Notes: a model not told the origin generated them from the sequence alone. Counted from the stretch's first letter, positions 8,263 through 16,909 are shown. The stretch is 64,000 nt of DNA from Saccharopolyspora sp. SCSIO 74807 (GCF_037023755.1 NZ_CP146100.1:4185501-4249500); one strand, 5' to 3'. Numbers and translations are program-made.

Positions 8263-9584
8263 CAACCCTCCAATTCGGCTTTCGCCGCTCGGAACGCCGC
8301 TTCGAGGTCGGCCTCGAGGTCTTCGACCGACTCGATGCCGACCGCGAGCCGCACCAGCCCCGGCGGCACGCCCGCGTCCAGCTGCTCCTGCTCGGAGAGC
8401 TGGCTGTGCGTGGTGCTGGCCGGGTGCGCGATGAGGCTGCGCACGTCGCCGAGGTTGACCAGGTGGCTGAACAGCGAGGTGCCCTCCACGAAGGCCCGCC
8501 CGGCCGCGACTCCGCCGCGCAGCTCGAACGAGACGATCGCGCCGAATCCGCCGTCGAGGTACCGCCTGCCCAGTTCGTGCCACGGGCTCGACGGCAGGCC
8601 CGCGTAGTGCACCTTCTCCACCTCGTCGCGGGCTTCGAGCCATTCGGCGAGCCGCTGGGCGTTGCGGTTGTGCCGTTCGATGCGCAGCGACAGCGTCTCC
8701 AACCCTTGCAACACCAGGAAGGCGTTGAACGGCGAGATCGCGGGTCCGAGGTCGCGCAGCAGCTGCACCCGCAGCTTCGCCGCGAACGCGCCGTGCCCGA
8801 GCGCCTCCCAGTACTTCAGCCCGTGATAGCTGGGATCCGGTTCGACGAATCCGGGGAACCGCGCTCCGTTCGCGCCGAAGTCGAACTTCCCGCCGTCGAC
8901 CACGACGCCGCCGACGGCCGTGCCGTGCCCGCCGAGGTACTTCGTCGCCGAGTGCACCACGATGTCCGCGCCGTGCTCCAGCGGCCGCAGCAGGTACGGC
9001 GTGGTGACCGTGTTGTCCACGACCAGCGGCACACCGGCCTCGTGCGCCACGTCGGCCACCGCGCGCACGTCGAGCACGTTGCTGCGCGGATTCCCCTGCG
9101 ATTCGGCGAACAGCAGCTTGGTGTTCGGCCGCACCGCCGCGCGCCACGCCTGCGGGTCGTCGAAGTCGTCGACGAAGCTGACCTCGATGCCCAGCTTCGG
9201 CAGCGTGTGGTGGAAGAGGTTGTAGGTGCCGCCGTACAGCGAGGCGCTGGAGACCAGGTGGTCCCCGGCCTGCGCGAGGGTGAGCACGGTCAGCGTCTCG
9301 GCGGCCTGCCCGGAGGCGACCGCGACCGCTCCGACGCCGCCTTCCAGCCGCGCGACCCGCTGTTCCAGCACGTCCTGGGTGGGATTGTTGATGCGGGTGT
9401 AGATGTTGCCGGGCTCGGCCAGGCTGAACAGGTCCTGCGCGTGCTGGGTGTCGCGGAAGACGTAGGAGGTGGTCTGGTAGATCGGCACCGCGCGGGCGCC
9501 GGTGGCCGGGTCCGGTGCGGCACCGGCGTGCACCTGCTGGGTCTCGAACGACCAGGCGGACTCGTCTTGCAGTTCAGCGGACAT
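8262..9584 (-). CDS. metY: O-acetylhomoserine sulfhydrylase
   Basis: A 440-residue PLP enzyme of the Cys/Met metabolism family that makes homocysteine from O-acetylhomoserine and sulfide. Visible are FETQQVHAG, the [17 protein letters not shown] block, [14 protein letters not shown] and the PLP-binding lysine in [11 protein letters not shown] (about 211). The extended region [13 protein letters not shown] is typical of sulfhydrylases rather than cystathionine synthases or lyases. It is the first gene of metY-metX and is coupled to metX by ATGA. GGAG lies 5 bases before the ATG. A short leader peptide gene with a leaderless promoter precedes it and probably provides sulfur-responsive control. 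Confidence 0.93.
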   Translation of the reverse strand: MSAELQDESAWSFETQQVHAGAAPDPATGARAVPIYQTTSYVFRDTQHAQDLFSLAEPGNIYTRINNPTQDVLEQRVARLEGGVGAVAVASGQAAETLTVLTLAQAGDHLVSSASLYGGTYNLFHHTLPKLGIEVSFVDDFDDPQAWRAAVRPNTKLLFAESQGNPRSNVLDVRAVADVAHEAGVPLVVDNTVTTPYLLRPLEHGADIVVHSATKYLGGHGTAVGGVVVDGGKFDFGANGARFPGFVEPDPSYHGLKYWEALGHGAFAAKLRVQLLRDLGPAISPFNAFLVLQGLETLSLRIERHNRNAQRLAEWLEARDEVEKVHYAGLPSSPWHELGRRYLDGGFGAIVSFELRGGVAAGRAFVEGTSLFSHLVNLGDVRSLIAHPASTTHSQLSEQEQLDAGVPPGLVRLAVGIESVEDLEADLEAAFRAAKAELEG

Positions 9585-9606
9585 GCGGACTCCACAGTGG
9601 ACTTCG

Positions 9607-9624
9607 GGCGCGACGGTTCGCGCC
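9607..9624 (-). promoter_or_regulatory. Hairpin between leader peptide and metY
   Basis: A perfect 7-bp stem (GGCGCGA / TCGCGCC) with a 4-base loop lies 23 bases before the metY ATG, just ahead of its ribosome binding site. It could sequester the metY start region or terminate transcription depending on translation of the upstream peptide. The role is inferred. Confidence 0.4.
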
Positions 9625-9722
9625 GGATTGGGAACGCGCCGCGAAAGGCGGTGCGATGAGCTGGAAACGCGCGGAAATTCCGCTCAACAGGCGGATCCGA
9701 GCGGTGAAAGGAGCGAGCTGCG

Positions 9723-9812
9723 TCAGCCGGCGCGACAGGCGCTGCTGATCACGCGCAGGAGATCGACGTGCTTGCGCATCACAAGGCGGGTCGGGCGCGC
9801 CAGGTCGATCAT
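9723..9812 (-). CDS. Leader peptide of the metYX operon (HVDL type)
   Basis: A 29-codon reading frame, too short for routine calling, ends MRKHVDLLRVISSACRAG and stops at TGA 9725-9723. The motif R-[KR]-HVDL-x-R followed by S-S-x-C is the hallmark of short actinobacterial leader peptides found upstream of cysteine and methionine genes. ATG 9812 lies exactly 6 bases after a TATGCT -10 box, so the message should be leaderless. An internal ATG at 9779 would give 18 residues. The single Cys codon near the end is where a ribosome would slow under cysteine shortage, changing folding of the 138 bases before metY. The peptide itself need not have a function. Confidence 0.75.
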   Translation of the reverse strand: MIDLARPTRLVMRKHVDLLRVISSACRAG

Positions 9813-9818
9813 GCGCGG

Positions 9819-9846
9819 AGCATAGCGGCTACGACACTCGCAGCAA
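9819..9846 (-). promoter_or_regulatory. Promoter of the metY leader transcript
   Basis: TTGCTG (9846-9841) and TATGCT (9824-9819) are separated by 16 bases on the minus strand. The first A of the leader peptide ATG is the expected transcription start, 7 bases past the -10. Confidence 0.6.
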
Positions 9847-9854
9847 CAGGTCGT

Positions 9855-10826
9855 TCACCATTCGGGAGAGTCGCGCACGCAGCGGAACCCGAGGTTGCCC
9901 ACCGAGCTGTCCGGCGTGTTGGCCGTGCGGGCGGCCACCCGGTAGCGATTGCAGTACGACTCGTGGCACAGGTACGAACCGCCGCGCATCACCCGCCGGT
10001 CGCCCTCGGGCGGTCCCGCCGGGTCGGCGACCGGCTGCGCGGAGTGCGTGGTCGTCCACCGGTCCGCGCACCACTCCCAGACGTTGCCCGCCACGTTGTG
10101 CAGGCCGAAGCCGTTTGGTGGGAAAGAGTCCACCGGGGCGGTGCCGCGATGGCCGTCTTCGACGAGGTTCTTGGCGGGGAACATGCCCTGCCAGATGTTG
10201 CAGCGGTGCTCGCCGCCGGGCAGCAGCTCGTCGCCCCAGGGGTAGCGGGCCTGGTCGAGCCCGCCGCGGGCGGCGTACTCCCATTCCGCCTCGGTGGGCA
10301 GGCGCCCGCCCGCCCACTCGCAGTAGGCGGCGGCGTCGTGCCAGGACGTGTGCACGACGGGATGGTCCTGTCGGTCGTCCACCGCGGAGCCGGGGCCTTC
10401 GGGAGCGCGCCAGTACGCGCCTTCGACGCCGCACCACCACGGCGTCTGGTCCGGGCGCGGCGCGGCGCGGCGCAGGGCGCCCGGCAAGAACGCGGCGAAC
10501 ACGTACGACCAGCCGAACCGCTCGGCGTCGGTGACGAAACCGGTTTCCGCGACGAACTCGGCGAATTCGGCGTTGGTCACCGCGAACGGGCCGATCTCGA
10601 ACGGGCTCAGCCGGACCTCGCGCACCGGCCCTTCACCGTCGTCCGGGAAGCCTTCCGCGTCTTCGGTGCCCATCCGGAACGTCCCGCCGGGCACTTGTCG
10701 CCAATGGCGGTCGGCCTGCCTGCCGACCTCGGCACGCGGCCGGGAACCGGTGGCCGCGGCCCGATCGGACGGCTCGCGCCCGGGGGCGCAGCAGCCGTGG
10801 GTCTCCGGCGGGTTCGCACTGCTCAC
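9855..10826 (-). CDS. Formylglycine-generating enzyme
   Basis: A 323-residue FGE/SUMF1-type oxidase. Such enzymes convert the cysteine of a CxPxR motif in sulfatases to formylglycine using copper and O2. The fold blocks are present: VPGGTFRMGTEDAE, FAVTNAEFAEFV, RLPTEAEWEYAARGG, YPWGDE, NGFGLHNVAGNVWEWC and the C-terminal GNLGFRC. The two copper-binding cysteines are in LCHESYCNRYR (Cys287 and Cys292), so it should be a true FGE rather than an EgtB/PvdO relative. The N-terminus itself contains CCAPGR, a CxPxR match. No sulfatase gene lies in the window. GTG 10826 sits 6 bases after a TAGAGT box (10838-10833), suggesting a leaderless mRNA. Confidence 0.9.
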   Translation of the reverse strand: MSSANPPETHGCCAPGREPSDRAAATGSRPRAEVGRQADRHWRQVPGGTFRMGTEDAEGFPDDGEGPVREVRLSPFEIGPFAVTNAEFAEFVAETGFVTDAERFGWSYVFAAFLPGALRRAAPRPDQTPWWCGVEGAYWRAPEGPGSAVDDRQDHPVVHTSWHDAAAYCEWAGGRLPTEAEWEYAARGGLDQARYPWGDELLPGGEHRCNIWQGMFPAKNLVEDGHRGTAPVDSFPPNGFGLHNVAGNVWEWCADRWTTTHSAQPVADPAGPPEGDRRVMRGGSYLCHESYCNRYRVAARTANTPDSSVGNLGFRCVRDSPEW

Positions 10827-10901
10827 GCCCCCACTCTAGGACCGGGTGGCGCGGGCACCCGAGACCGGTTCCGCGCCGCCGCGAGTGTCCTCAGTGGATG
10901 G

Positions 10902-11039
10902 TCAGGTGTTCGGGCGGGTGTCGCGCAGCGCCTGCGCGAGCGTGGCGCCCGCGCTGCGGAAACCGTTGTCCACGAGATCCGTGAAACTCACGGCACCGAC
11001 GACGACGAGGAACAACATCACGACGACGAGGATGAACAT
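10902..11039 (-). CDS. Small single-span membrane protein
   Basis: A 45-residue frame with strong G/C third positions. It begins MFILVVVMLFLVVVGAVSF, one transmembrane helix, and ends in a short soluble tail (TDLVDNGFRSAGATLAQALRDTRPNT is its approximate content, here naming the end ALRDTRPNT). A longer frame opens at ATG 11180, but the added 47 residues are polar, Arg/Ala/Pro-rich and less codon-biased, so I prefer ATG 11039. No clear ribosome binding site supports either start. Family and function are not recognised. It sits just upstream of the FGE gene on the same strand, 75 bases away. Confidence 0.5.
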   Translation of the reverse strand: MFILVVVMLFLVVVGAVSFTDLVDNGFRSAGATLAQALRDTRPNT

Positions 11040-11273
11040 GCTGGCGTGCCCGTTTCGGTTCGTTTGAGCGGCGGATTGCGAAGCGGCGAAAGACGGCGGC
11101 GCTGCCGGGGGAGGTCGCGCGGTCCGTGAGCGTACGTCCGGCGCTGGCCTCCCGGCGCTTTCGCCCTGCACCAATAACATCGTCGCCCACCGGAGATCGT
11201 TACCGGTGACCGGAGTGACATGTGCGACCCACTGGGGTCCCTCGGGTTCGGCGGCGAGGCCTACCCTGGAGCG

Positions 11274-11681
11274 GTGTCACCCCGGCCTGAGCGAGCGAGT
11301 TCCGGGCGGCCGAACCCGGCGCAATGGGTCTGGTACGCCTTCGGCGGCCGGTTGCCCGAACGGTGCGCGGAGTGGGTGCTGCACGACGTCACCTGCCGCA
11401 CCTGGGCGCTGCGCCACTTCGCCCGCGCGCTGACCCAGCTGGCGCCCTGCTGCGCGGTGGTCCTGCTGCTGCCCGCATCGTGGTCGATCCGGCTGAGCGC
11501 TCTGGTGCTCGGGTTGTTCGTCGGGTTGTTCTACTCGGTGTGCCTGATGGGCGAGGCGTGCGAGCACCGCTCGATCAAGCACGGACATCCGCCGGGCACC
11601 GCCCGCGAGACCAGGCAGCTTCGCAAGGACGTGGAGCGCGCAGGCAAGCACGGAGTCGGGTACCGCCCGTGGTGGCACTGA
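11274..11681 (+). CDS. DUF5313-type small membrane protein
   Basis: About 135 residues. The N-terminal signature RPNPAQWVWYAFGGRLPER and HDVTCRTWALRHFAR match actinobacterial DUF5313 proteins as I know them. Two hydrophobic helices follow (LAPCCAVVLLLP and LSALVLGLFVGLFYSVCL) and then a basic tail ending KHGVGYRPWWH. The function of the family is unknown; membrane localisation is inferred. GTG 11274 lies 6 bases after a TACCCT box (11262-11267), arguing for a leaderless start there. ATG 11220 with GGAG upstream would add 18 residues. Its end overlaps the start of the next gene by about 10 bases. Confidence 0.75.
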   Translation: MSPRPERASSGRPNPAQWVWYAFGGRLPERCAEWVLHDVTCRTWALRHFARALTQLAPCCAVVLLLPASWSIRLSALVLGLFVGLFYSVCLMGEACEHRSIKHGHPPGTARETRQLRKDVERAGKHGVGYRPWWH

Positions 11682-13066
11682 ACGCGCAGGTCGACCGCGC
11701 GCTCGCGGACGCGGAACCGGCCGTGTTCTGGGATGCGCACCGGGGTTCGCCGCGGGACGCGCTGCCCGGCTCGGCCGAAGCCGACCTGGTGGTCGTCGGA
11801 GCGGGCCTGACCGGATTGTGGACGGCGGTGCTGGCCAAGCAGCGCGATCCCGGGCTGGACGTGCTGGTCCTGGACGCCGGCCGGGCAGGTTCCGGGGGCA
11901 GTGCGCGCAGCGGTGGTTTCCTGTCCGAGTCGCTCACGCACGGTCTCGCGCACGGCGCGCACCTGTGGCCGTCGGAGATCGGGGCGCTGGTCGAGCTCGG
12001 CGCCCGGAACCTGCGCGAGATCAGCGAGTTCGTCACCGCCGAAGGCATCGACGCGGACCTGCGGCTGTGCGGCAAAACCGCGGTGGCCACCGAGCCGCAC
12101 CAGGTCGGCGAGCTGCGCGACGAGGCGGACCGCTACCGCGAGCACGGCTTCCGCGTGCTGTTCCAGGGCGCGGGCGGAGTTCGTGCGGATGTGGATTCGC
12201 CGTCCTTCCGCGCCGGGCTCCGGCTGCCGGACGCCGGGGGGTTGGTGGATCCGGCGAAGCTGGTCGGCGGACTGGCCGAGGCGGCGCGGCGGCGTGGCGT
12301 GCGGCTGCACGAGCACACGCCGGTGAATTCGGTGCGTTCCGCGCGCGGCGGGCCGTCCCTGCAATGTCCACAAGGGACAGTGCGGGCGGCGCGGGTGGTG
12401 CTGGCCACCAACGCCTTTCGCGGCCCGCTGCGGCGGTTGCGCCGGTACGTGCTGCCGGTCTGGGATTACGTGCTGGTGACCGAACCGCTGCCGGACTCGG
12501 CGTGGGACCGGCTGGGCTGGCGCGATCGGCAGGGGATCACCGACAGCCACAACCTGTTCCACTACTACCGGCCCACTCCGGACGGGCGGATCCTCTGGGG
12601 CGGCGGTTCGCCGCACTACTTCTTCGGCGGGCGCACGGCGCTGCGGCACGCCTGGCGACCGGAGCCGCACCGGGCGCTCGCCGAAGCGTTCTGCACGACG
12701 TTCCCGCAGCTGGAGGGCGTGCGCTTCACCCATCGCTGGGGCGGCCCGATCGACTCCACGACCCGTTCCACGCCGGTGTTCGGCACGGCGTGCGCGGGAC
12801 GGGTGGCCTACGCGGTGGGATTCGCCGGGCTCGGCGTCGCCGCCTCGCGGTTCGGCGCGCAGGTGGCGCTGGACCTGCTGGAAGACGGGGAAACCGAGCG
12901 CACCACGAACCCGTTGGTGCGCACGCACCCGATGGCGTTCCCACCGGAGCCGTTGCGCTGGCCGCTCGTCCGGGCTACGCGGTGTGCGCTGCGCGAAGCG
13001 GACGCCGGTGAACGCGGGCGCTGGCTGCGGCTGCTGGACCGCTTCGGGCTCGGCCTCGGCAGCTGA
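11672..13066 (+). CDS. FAD-dependent amine/amino-acid oxidase (DAO family)
   Basis: A 464-residue flavoprotein of the D-amino-acid/glycine oxidase superfamily. The FAD loop VVVGAGLTGLW is at about 40-50, then RAGSGGSARSGGFLSES (a GxSGR-like segment seen in gamma-glutamylputrescine oxidases) and the C-terminal VAYAVGFAGLGVAASRFGAQ that binds the flavin. The block HRWGGPIDSTTRSTPVFG is also typical of PuuB-like oxidases. It should oxidise an amine or amino acid to an imine with release of H2O2; the substrate is not readable. GTG 11672 (or 11669) overlaps the end of the DUF5313 gene. Genes for polyamine catabolism are not adjacent. Confidence 0.8.
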   Translation: MALNAQVDRALADAEPAVFWDAHRGSPRDALPGSAEADLVVVGAGLTGLWTAVLAKQRDPGLDVLVLDAGRAGSGGSARSGGFLSESLTHGLAHGAHLWPSEIGALVELGARNLREISEFVTAEGIDADLRLCGKTAVATEPHQVGELRDEADRYREHGFRVLFQGAGGVRADVDSPSFRAGLRLPDAGGLVDPAKLVGGLAEAARRRGVRLHEHTPVNSVRSARGGPSLQCPQGTVRAARVVLATNAFRGPLRRLRRYVLPVWDYVLVTEPLPDSAWDRLGWRDRQGITDSHNLFHYYRPTPDGRILWGGGSPHYFFGGRTALRHAWRPEPHRALAEAFCTTFPQLEGVRFTHRWGGPIDSTTRSTPVFGTACAGRVAYAVGFAGLGVAASRFGAQVALDLLEDGETERTTNPLVRTHPMAFPPEPLRWPLVRATRCALREADAGERGRWLRLLDRFGLGLGS

Positions 13067-13222
13067 GGGCGGCGAGCCGCCGTCGTTCGGCCGACACACC
13101 GGCGCTTCCACCGAGCGAGCGAATCACGCACCGCTCACGACCGGCGCCGCGGAACCGCCGACCAGGCCGTTCGGCCGGGCGCGGCCGATCATCTCGCTGG
13201 GCCCGGAAATTCCTTGGCAGCT

Positions 13223-13257
13223 GGGTCATTGCAGGTAGGTGACCCGCGCCATATGTT
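13223..13257 (+). promoter_or_regulatory. Promoter and operator of the pyrimidine-degradation operon
   Basis: TTGCAG (13229-13234) and TATGTT (13252-13257) are 17 bases apart, an acceptable sigma-70-type promoter 43 bases before the first gene. The inverted repeat GGGTCA (13223-13228) / TGACCC (13240-13245) brackets the -35 box and is a good candidate repressor site. No regulator gene is adjacent. Confidence 0.5.
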
Positions 13258-13299
13258 CGGGAGGTCCATCGCCGCCACGCCGCAACGGGAGCCGCAGCC

Positions 13300-14142
13300 A
13301 TGTCGAACCTCGTCCGTGCCGCGCTGGTCCAGGCGAAGTGGACCGGCGACGCGGGATCGATGACCGACCTGCACGAGCGCCACGCGCGCACCGCCGCCGA
13401 GCGCGGTGCGCGGATCATCGGGTTCCAGGAGGTCTTCAACGCGCCGTACTTCTGCCAGGTCCAGGAACCCGAGCACTACGGGTGGGCGGAGGCCGTGCCG
13501 GACGGGCCGACCACCCGCCGGATGTGCGCGCTCGCCGGCGAACTCGGCATGGTCGTCGTGGTGCCGATCTTCGAGGTCGACGGGCCGGGCTTCTACTACA
13601 ACACCGCCGCGGTGATCGACGCCGACGGCAGTTACCTCGGCAAGTACCGCAAGCACCACCTGCCGCACCTGCCCGGCTTCTGGGAGAAGTACTACTTCCG
13701 CCCCGGCAACCTCGGCTGGCCGGTGTTCGACACCGCGGTCGGCCGCGTCGGGGTCTACATCTGCTACGACCGGCACTTCCCGGAGGGCTGGCGGGCGCTG
13801 GGCCTGGCGGGCGCGCAGCTCGTCTACAACCCCTCGGCCACCAGCCGCGGCCTTTCCTCCTACCTGTGGAAGCTGGAACAACCGGCCGCCGCGGTCGCCA
13901 ACGAGTACTTCATCGCCGCGATCAACCGCGTCGGCGTGGAGGAGTACGGCGACAACGACTTCTACGGCAGCAGCTACTTCGTGGACCCCTACGGGCAGTT
14001 CGTCGGCGAGGTGGCCAGCGACACCGACGAGGAGCTGCTGGTGCGCGACCTGGACCTCGACCTGCTCGACGAGGTCCGCACCAAGTGGGCCTTCTACCGC
14101 GACCGCAGGCCGGACGCCTACGGCCCGCTGACCACCCCCTGA
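13300..14142 (+). CDS. Beta-ureidopropionase (N-carbamoyl-beta-alanine amidohydrolase)
   Basis: A 280-residue nitrilase-superfamily enzyme that should hydrolyse N-carbamoyl-beta-alanine to beta-alanine, CO2 and NH3, the last hydrolysis in reductive uracil degradation. The catalytic Glu-Lys-Cys triad is visible: E44 in GFQEVFNAPYF, K118 in GKYRKHHLPHL and C155 in YICYDRHFPEG. The strings PGFWEKYYFRPG and NRVG fit carbamoylase rather than nitrilase function. ATG 13300 has GGGAG upstream. It is the first gene of an operon with an aminotransferase and a dihydropyrimidinase, which strongly supports the assignment. Related N-carbamoyl putrescine or D-amino-acid hydrolases are the alternatives. Confidence 0.85.
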   Translation: MSNLVRAALVQAKWTGDAGSMTDLHERHARTAAERGARIIGFQEVFNAPYFCQVQEPEHYGWAEAVPDGPTTRRMCALAGELGMVVVVPIFEVDGPGFYYNTAAVIDADGSYLGKYRKHHLPHLPGFWEKYYFRPGNLGWPVFDTAVGRVGVYICYDRHFPEGWRALGLAGAQLVYNPSATSRGLSSYLWKLEQPAAAVANEYFIAAINRVGVEEYGDNDFYGSSYFVDPYGQFVGEVASDTDEELLVRDLDLDLLDEVRTKWAFYRDRRPDAYGPLTTP

Positions 14143-14199
14143 CCGCCCGCGGGCACCCGAGCGATCCACGCGCATCCGAGCAACGAGGAGAGGACGGCG

Positions 14200-15504
14200 A
14201 TGGCAGGCACTGGCGTGCACACCGAGCTGGCGAAGCGGCGCCGCGCGGTGCTGCCGGACTGGGTGGCGACCTACTACGACGAGCCGATCGAGATCGAACG
14301 CGGCGAGGGCAGGCACGTCTGGGACGCCGAGGGAAACCGGTACCTGGACTTCTTCGGCGGCATCCTGACCACGATGACCGAGCACGCGCTGCCCGCGGTC
14401 ACCGCCGCGGTCAGCGAGCAGGCCGGCCGCATCCTGCACTCCTCGACGCTGTACCTGAACCGGCCGATGATCGAACTGGGCGAGCGGGTCGCCGAACTGT
14501 CCGGCATCGAAGACCCGCGGGTCTTTTTCACCTCCAGCGGAACCGAGGCGAACGACACCGCCTTGCTGCTGGCCACCGGGTACCGCGGGTCCAACCAGGT
14601 GCTCGCGCTGCGCAACAGCTACCACGGGCGCTCGTTCTCGGCGCTGGCGATCACCGGCAACCGCGCGTGGTCGCCGACCAGCCTCTCGCCGGTGCAGACC
14701 GCGTACGTGCACGGCAGCCGCAGGCGCGGCACGAAGCTCGCGGAGCTGTCCGACGAGGCGTTCATCGACGCCTGCGCCGAGGACCTGGAAGACGTGCTCG
14801 GCCAGTTGCACGGCAACGTCGCCTGCCTGATCGCCGAGCCGATCCAGGGCGTCGGCGGGTTCGCGGTGCCGCCGGACGGGCTGTTCGCCCGGTTCAAGGA
14901 AATCCTCGATCGGTACGGCATCCTGTGGATCAGCGACGAGGTGCAGACCGGCTGGGGCCGCACCGGCGAACACTTCTGGGGCTGGCAGGCGCACGGCGGC
15001 AGCGGCTCGCCGGACCTCATGACCTTCGCCAAGGGCCTCGGCAACGGGATGTCCATCGGCGGCGTCGTGGCCAGTGCCGAGATCATGAACAGCATCGAGG
15101 TCAGCTCGCTGTCCACCTTCGGCGGCAGCCCGGTCACCACCGCGGGCGCGCTGGCGAACCTGGACCACCTGCTGGCGCACGACCTGCAGGGCAACGCGCT
15201 GCGCGTGGGCTCGGTGCTGCGCGGCGAACTGGAGAAGGCGCGGGAGCGGCTGCCGATCGTGGCCGACGTGCGCGGCAAGGGCCTGATGCTCGGTGTCGAG
15301 CTGGCCCGGCCGGACACCGGTGCTCCCGACCCGGCCGCGGCCACCAGGGTGCTGGAGGAGACCCGCCGCGGCGGACTGCTGATCGGCAAGGGCGGCCTGG
15401 ACAACAACGTGCTGCGGATCGCTCCGCCGCTGAGCCTCACCGAGCAGGAGGCCCGGGACGGAGGGGCGGTCCTGGTCGACGCACTCGCGAGAGCGCAGGA
15501 GTGA
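14200..15504 (+). CDS. Class III PLP aminotransferase (beta-alanine type)
   Basis: A 434-residue omega-aminotransferase. It has FFTSSGTEANDTALLLA, the NSYHGRS loop, AEPIQGVGGF, ISDEVQTGWGRTGEHFWG and the PLP lysine K278 in TFAKGLGNGMS. In this operon it would convert beta-alanine released by the preceding enzyme into malonate semialdehyde, with pyruvate or glyoxylate as acceptor; AGXT2-like enzymes do this. The gene has GGAGAGG before ATG 14200 and ends 4 bases before the dihydropyrimidinase start. Substrate assignment rests on context and on the family's breadth, so alanine-glyoxylate or other amines remain possible. Confidence 0.82.
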   Translation: MAGTGVHTELAKRRRAVLPDWVATYYDEPIEIERGEGRHVWDAEGNRYLDFFGGILTTMTEHALPAVTAAVSEQAGRILHSSTLYLNRPMIELGERVAELSGIEDPRVFFTSSGTEANDTALLLATGYRGSNQVLALRNSYHGRSFSALAITGNRAWSPTSLSPVQTAYVHGSRRRGTKLAELSDEAFIDACAEDLEDVLGQLHGNVACLIAEPIQGVGGFAVPPDGLFARFKEILDRYGILWISDEVQTGWGRTGEHFWGWQAHGGSGSPDLMTFAKGLGNGMSIGGVVASAEIMNSIEVSSLSTFGGSPVTTAGALANLDHLLAHDLQGNALRVGSVLRGELEKARERLPIVADVRGKGLMLGVELARPDTGAPDPAAATRVLEETRRGGLLIGKGGLDNNVLRIAPPLSLTEQEARDGGAVLVDALARAQE

Positions 15505-15508
15505 GGCC

Positions 15509-16909
15509 ATGGGCAGCACACTGATCAGCGGCGGCCTGGTGATCACGGCGACCGAGGAGGTCGAAGCCGACGTCCTCGTCGTCGACGAGAAGATCGCAGC
15601 GGTGGCCACGCCGGAACTGGCCGAGCAGTGGCGACCCGGCGCGGACCGGGTGATCGACGCGCGCGGGCGCTACGTGATCCCCGGCGGGGTCGACGGTCAC
15701 ACGCACATGCAGATGCCCTTCGGCGGCACCTACGCCTCGGACACGTTCGAGACCGGTACCCGTGCGGCGGCTTGGGGCGGCACCACGACGATCATCGACT
15801 TCGCCATCCAGTCGATCGGCCATTCCCTGCGCGAGGGCCTGGATTCCTGGCACGCGCAGGCCGACGGGCAGTGCGCGGTGGATTACGGCTTCCACCTGGT
15901 CCTGTCCGATGTGCACGAGTCGGCGCTCAAGGAGCTGGACGCGCTGGTCGGCGAGGGCATCACCAGCTTCAAGATGTTCATGGCCTACCCGGGCGTGTTC
16001 TACAGCGACGACGGCAAGATCCTGCGCGCCATGCAGCAGGCCGCGGGCAACGGCGCGTTGACGATGATGCACGCGGAGAACGGCATCGCCATCGACGTGC
16101 TGGTGCAGCAGGCGCTCGCCGAAGGCCGCACCGATCCGCGCCAGCACGGCAAGGTGCGGCACCCGCTGCTGGAGGCGGAGGCGACGCACCGCGCGATCCA
16201 GCTCGCCCGGGTCGCCGAGGCCCCGCTGTACGTGGTGCACGTGTCCGCGTCCGAGTCGGTCGCCGAACTCACCCAGGCCCGCGACGCCGGGCTGCCGGTG
16301 TTCGGCGAAACCTGCCCGCAGTACCTGTTCCTGGACGTGACCGAACTCGACCGGCCCGGCTTCGAGGGCGCCAAGTTCGTGTGCTCGACGCCGCTGCGGC
16401 CCGCCGAGCACCAGGAGTCGTTGTGGCGGGCGCTGCGCACCGACGACCTGTCGGTGGTGGCCACCGACCACTGCCCGTTCTGCTTCACCCCGCAGAAGGA
16501 GCTCGGGCTCGGGGACTTCTCCAAGATCCCGAACGGACTGCCCGGCGTCGAGCACCGGGTGGACCTGCTGCACCAGGCGGTGGTGGCGGGCCGGATCACC
16601 CGCCGCCGCTGGGTGGAACTGGCCAGCACGGCTCCCGCGCGGATGTTCGGCCTGCACCCGCGGAAGGGCTCGCTGTCGGCGGGCAGCGATGCCGATGTCG
16701 TCATCTACGACCCGGCTGCCGAGCAGGTGCTCTCCGCCGAGACGCACCACATGAACGTCGACTACAGCGTTTACGAGGGCAGACGCATCACCGGCCGCGT
16801 CGACACGGTGCTCTCCCGCGGCGAGGTGATCCTCGATGAAGGCGAGTACCGGGGCCGCGCCGGGCACGGCCAGTTCCTGCCGCGCGGTACGTGCGGGTAC
16901 GTGACCTGA
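15509..16909 (+). CDS. hydA: Dihydropyrimidinase / hydantoinase
   Basis: A 466-residue cyclic amidohydrolase with two metal ions. Metal ligands are seen in GVDGHTHMQMPFGG (H64, H66), the carboxylated lysine in SFKMFMAYPG (K155), MMHAENG, VVHVSASESV and VVATDHCPFC. It should open 5,6-dihydrouracil to N-carbamoyl-beta-alanine, feeding the first gene of the operon. ATG 15509 has AGGAGTGAGG upstream and lies 4 bases after the aminotransferase stop. Enzymes of this type also act on hydantoins, so the true substrate could be either. The C-terminal RGHGQFLPRGTCGYV is also a family feature. Confidence 0.9.
   Translation: MGSTLISGGLVITATEEVEADVLVVDEKIAAVATPELAEQWRPGADRVIDARGRYVIPGGVDGHTHMQMPFGGTYASDTFETGTRAAAWGGTTTIIDFAIQSIGHSLREGLDSWHAQADGQCAVDYGFHLVLSDVHESALKELDALVGEGITSFKMFMAYPGVFYSDDGKILRAMQQAAGNGALTMMHAENGIAIDVLVQQALAEGRTDPRQHGKVRHPLLEAEATHRAIQLARVAEAPLYVVHVSASESVAELTQARDAGLPVFGETCPQYLFLDVTELDRPGFEGAKFVCSTPLRPAEHQESLWRALRTDDLSVVATDHCPFCFTPQKELGLGDFSKIPNGLPGVEHRVDLLHQAVVAGRITRRRWVELASTAPARMFGLHPRKGSLSAGSDADVVIYDPAAEQVLSAETHHMNVDYSVYEGRRITGRVDTVLSRGEVILDEGEYRGRAGHGQFLPRGTCGYVT

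Noticed and set aside
9585-9722. SAM riboswitch in the metY leader
   Set aside because: I could not assemble the multi-helix core or pseudoknot of SAM-I, SAM-II or SAM-IV by eye, and the leader peptide gives a better explanation. A covariance search would settle it.
13189-15609. Minus-strand frame of about 800 codons opposite the ureidopropionase and aminotransferase genes
   Set aside because: The plus strand carries complete catalytic motifs and ribosome binding sites; the antisense translation has none.
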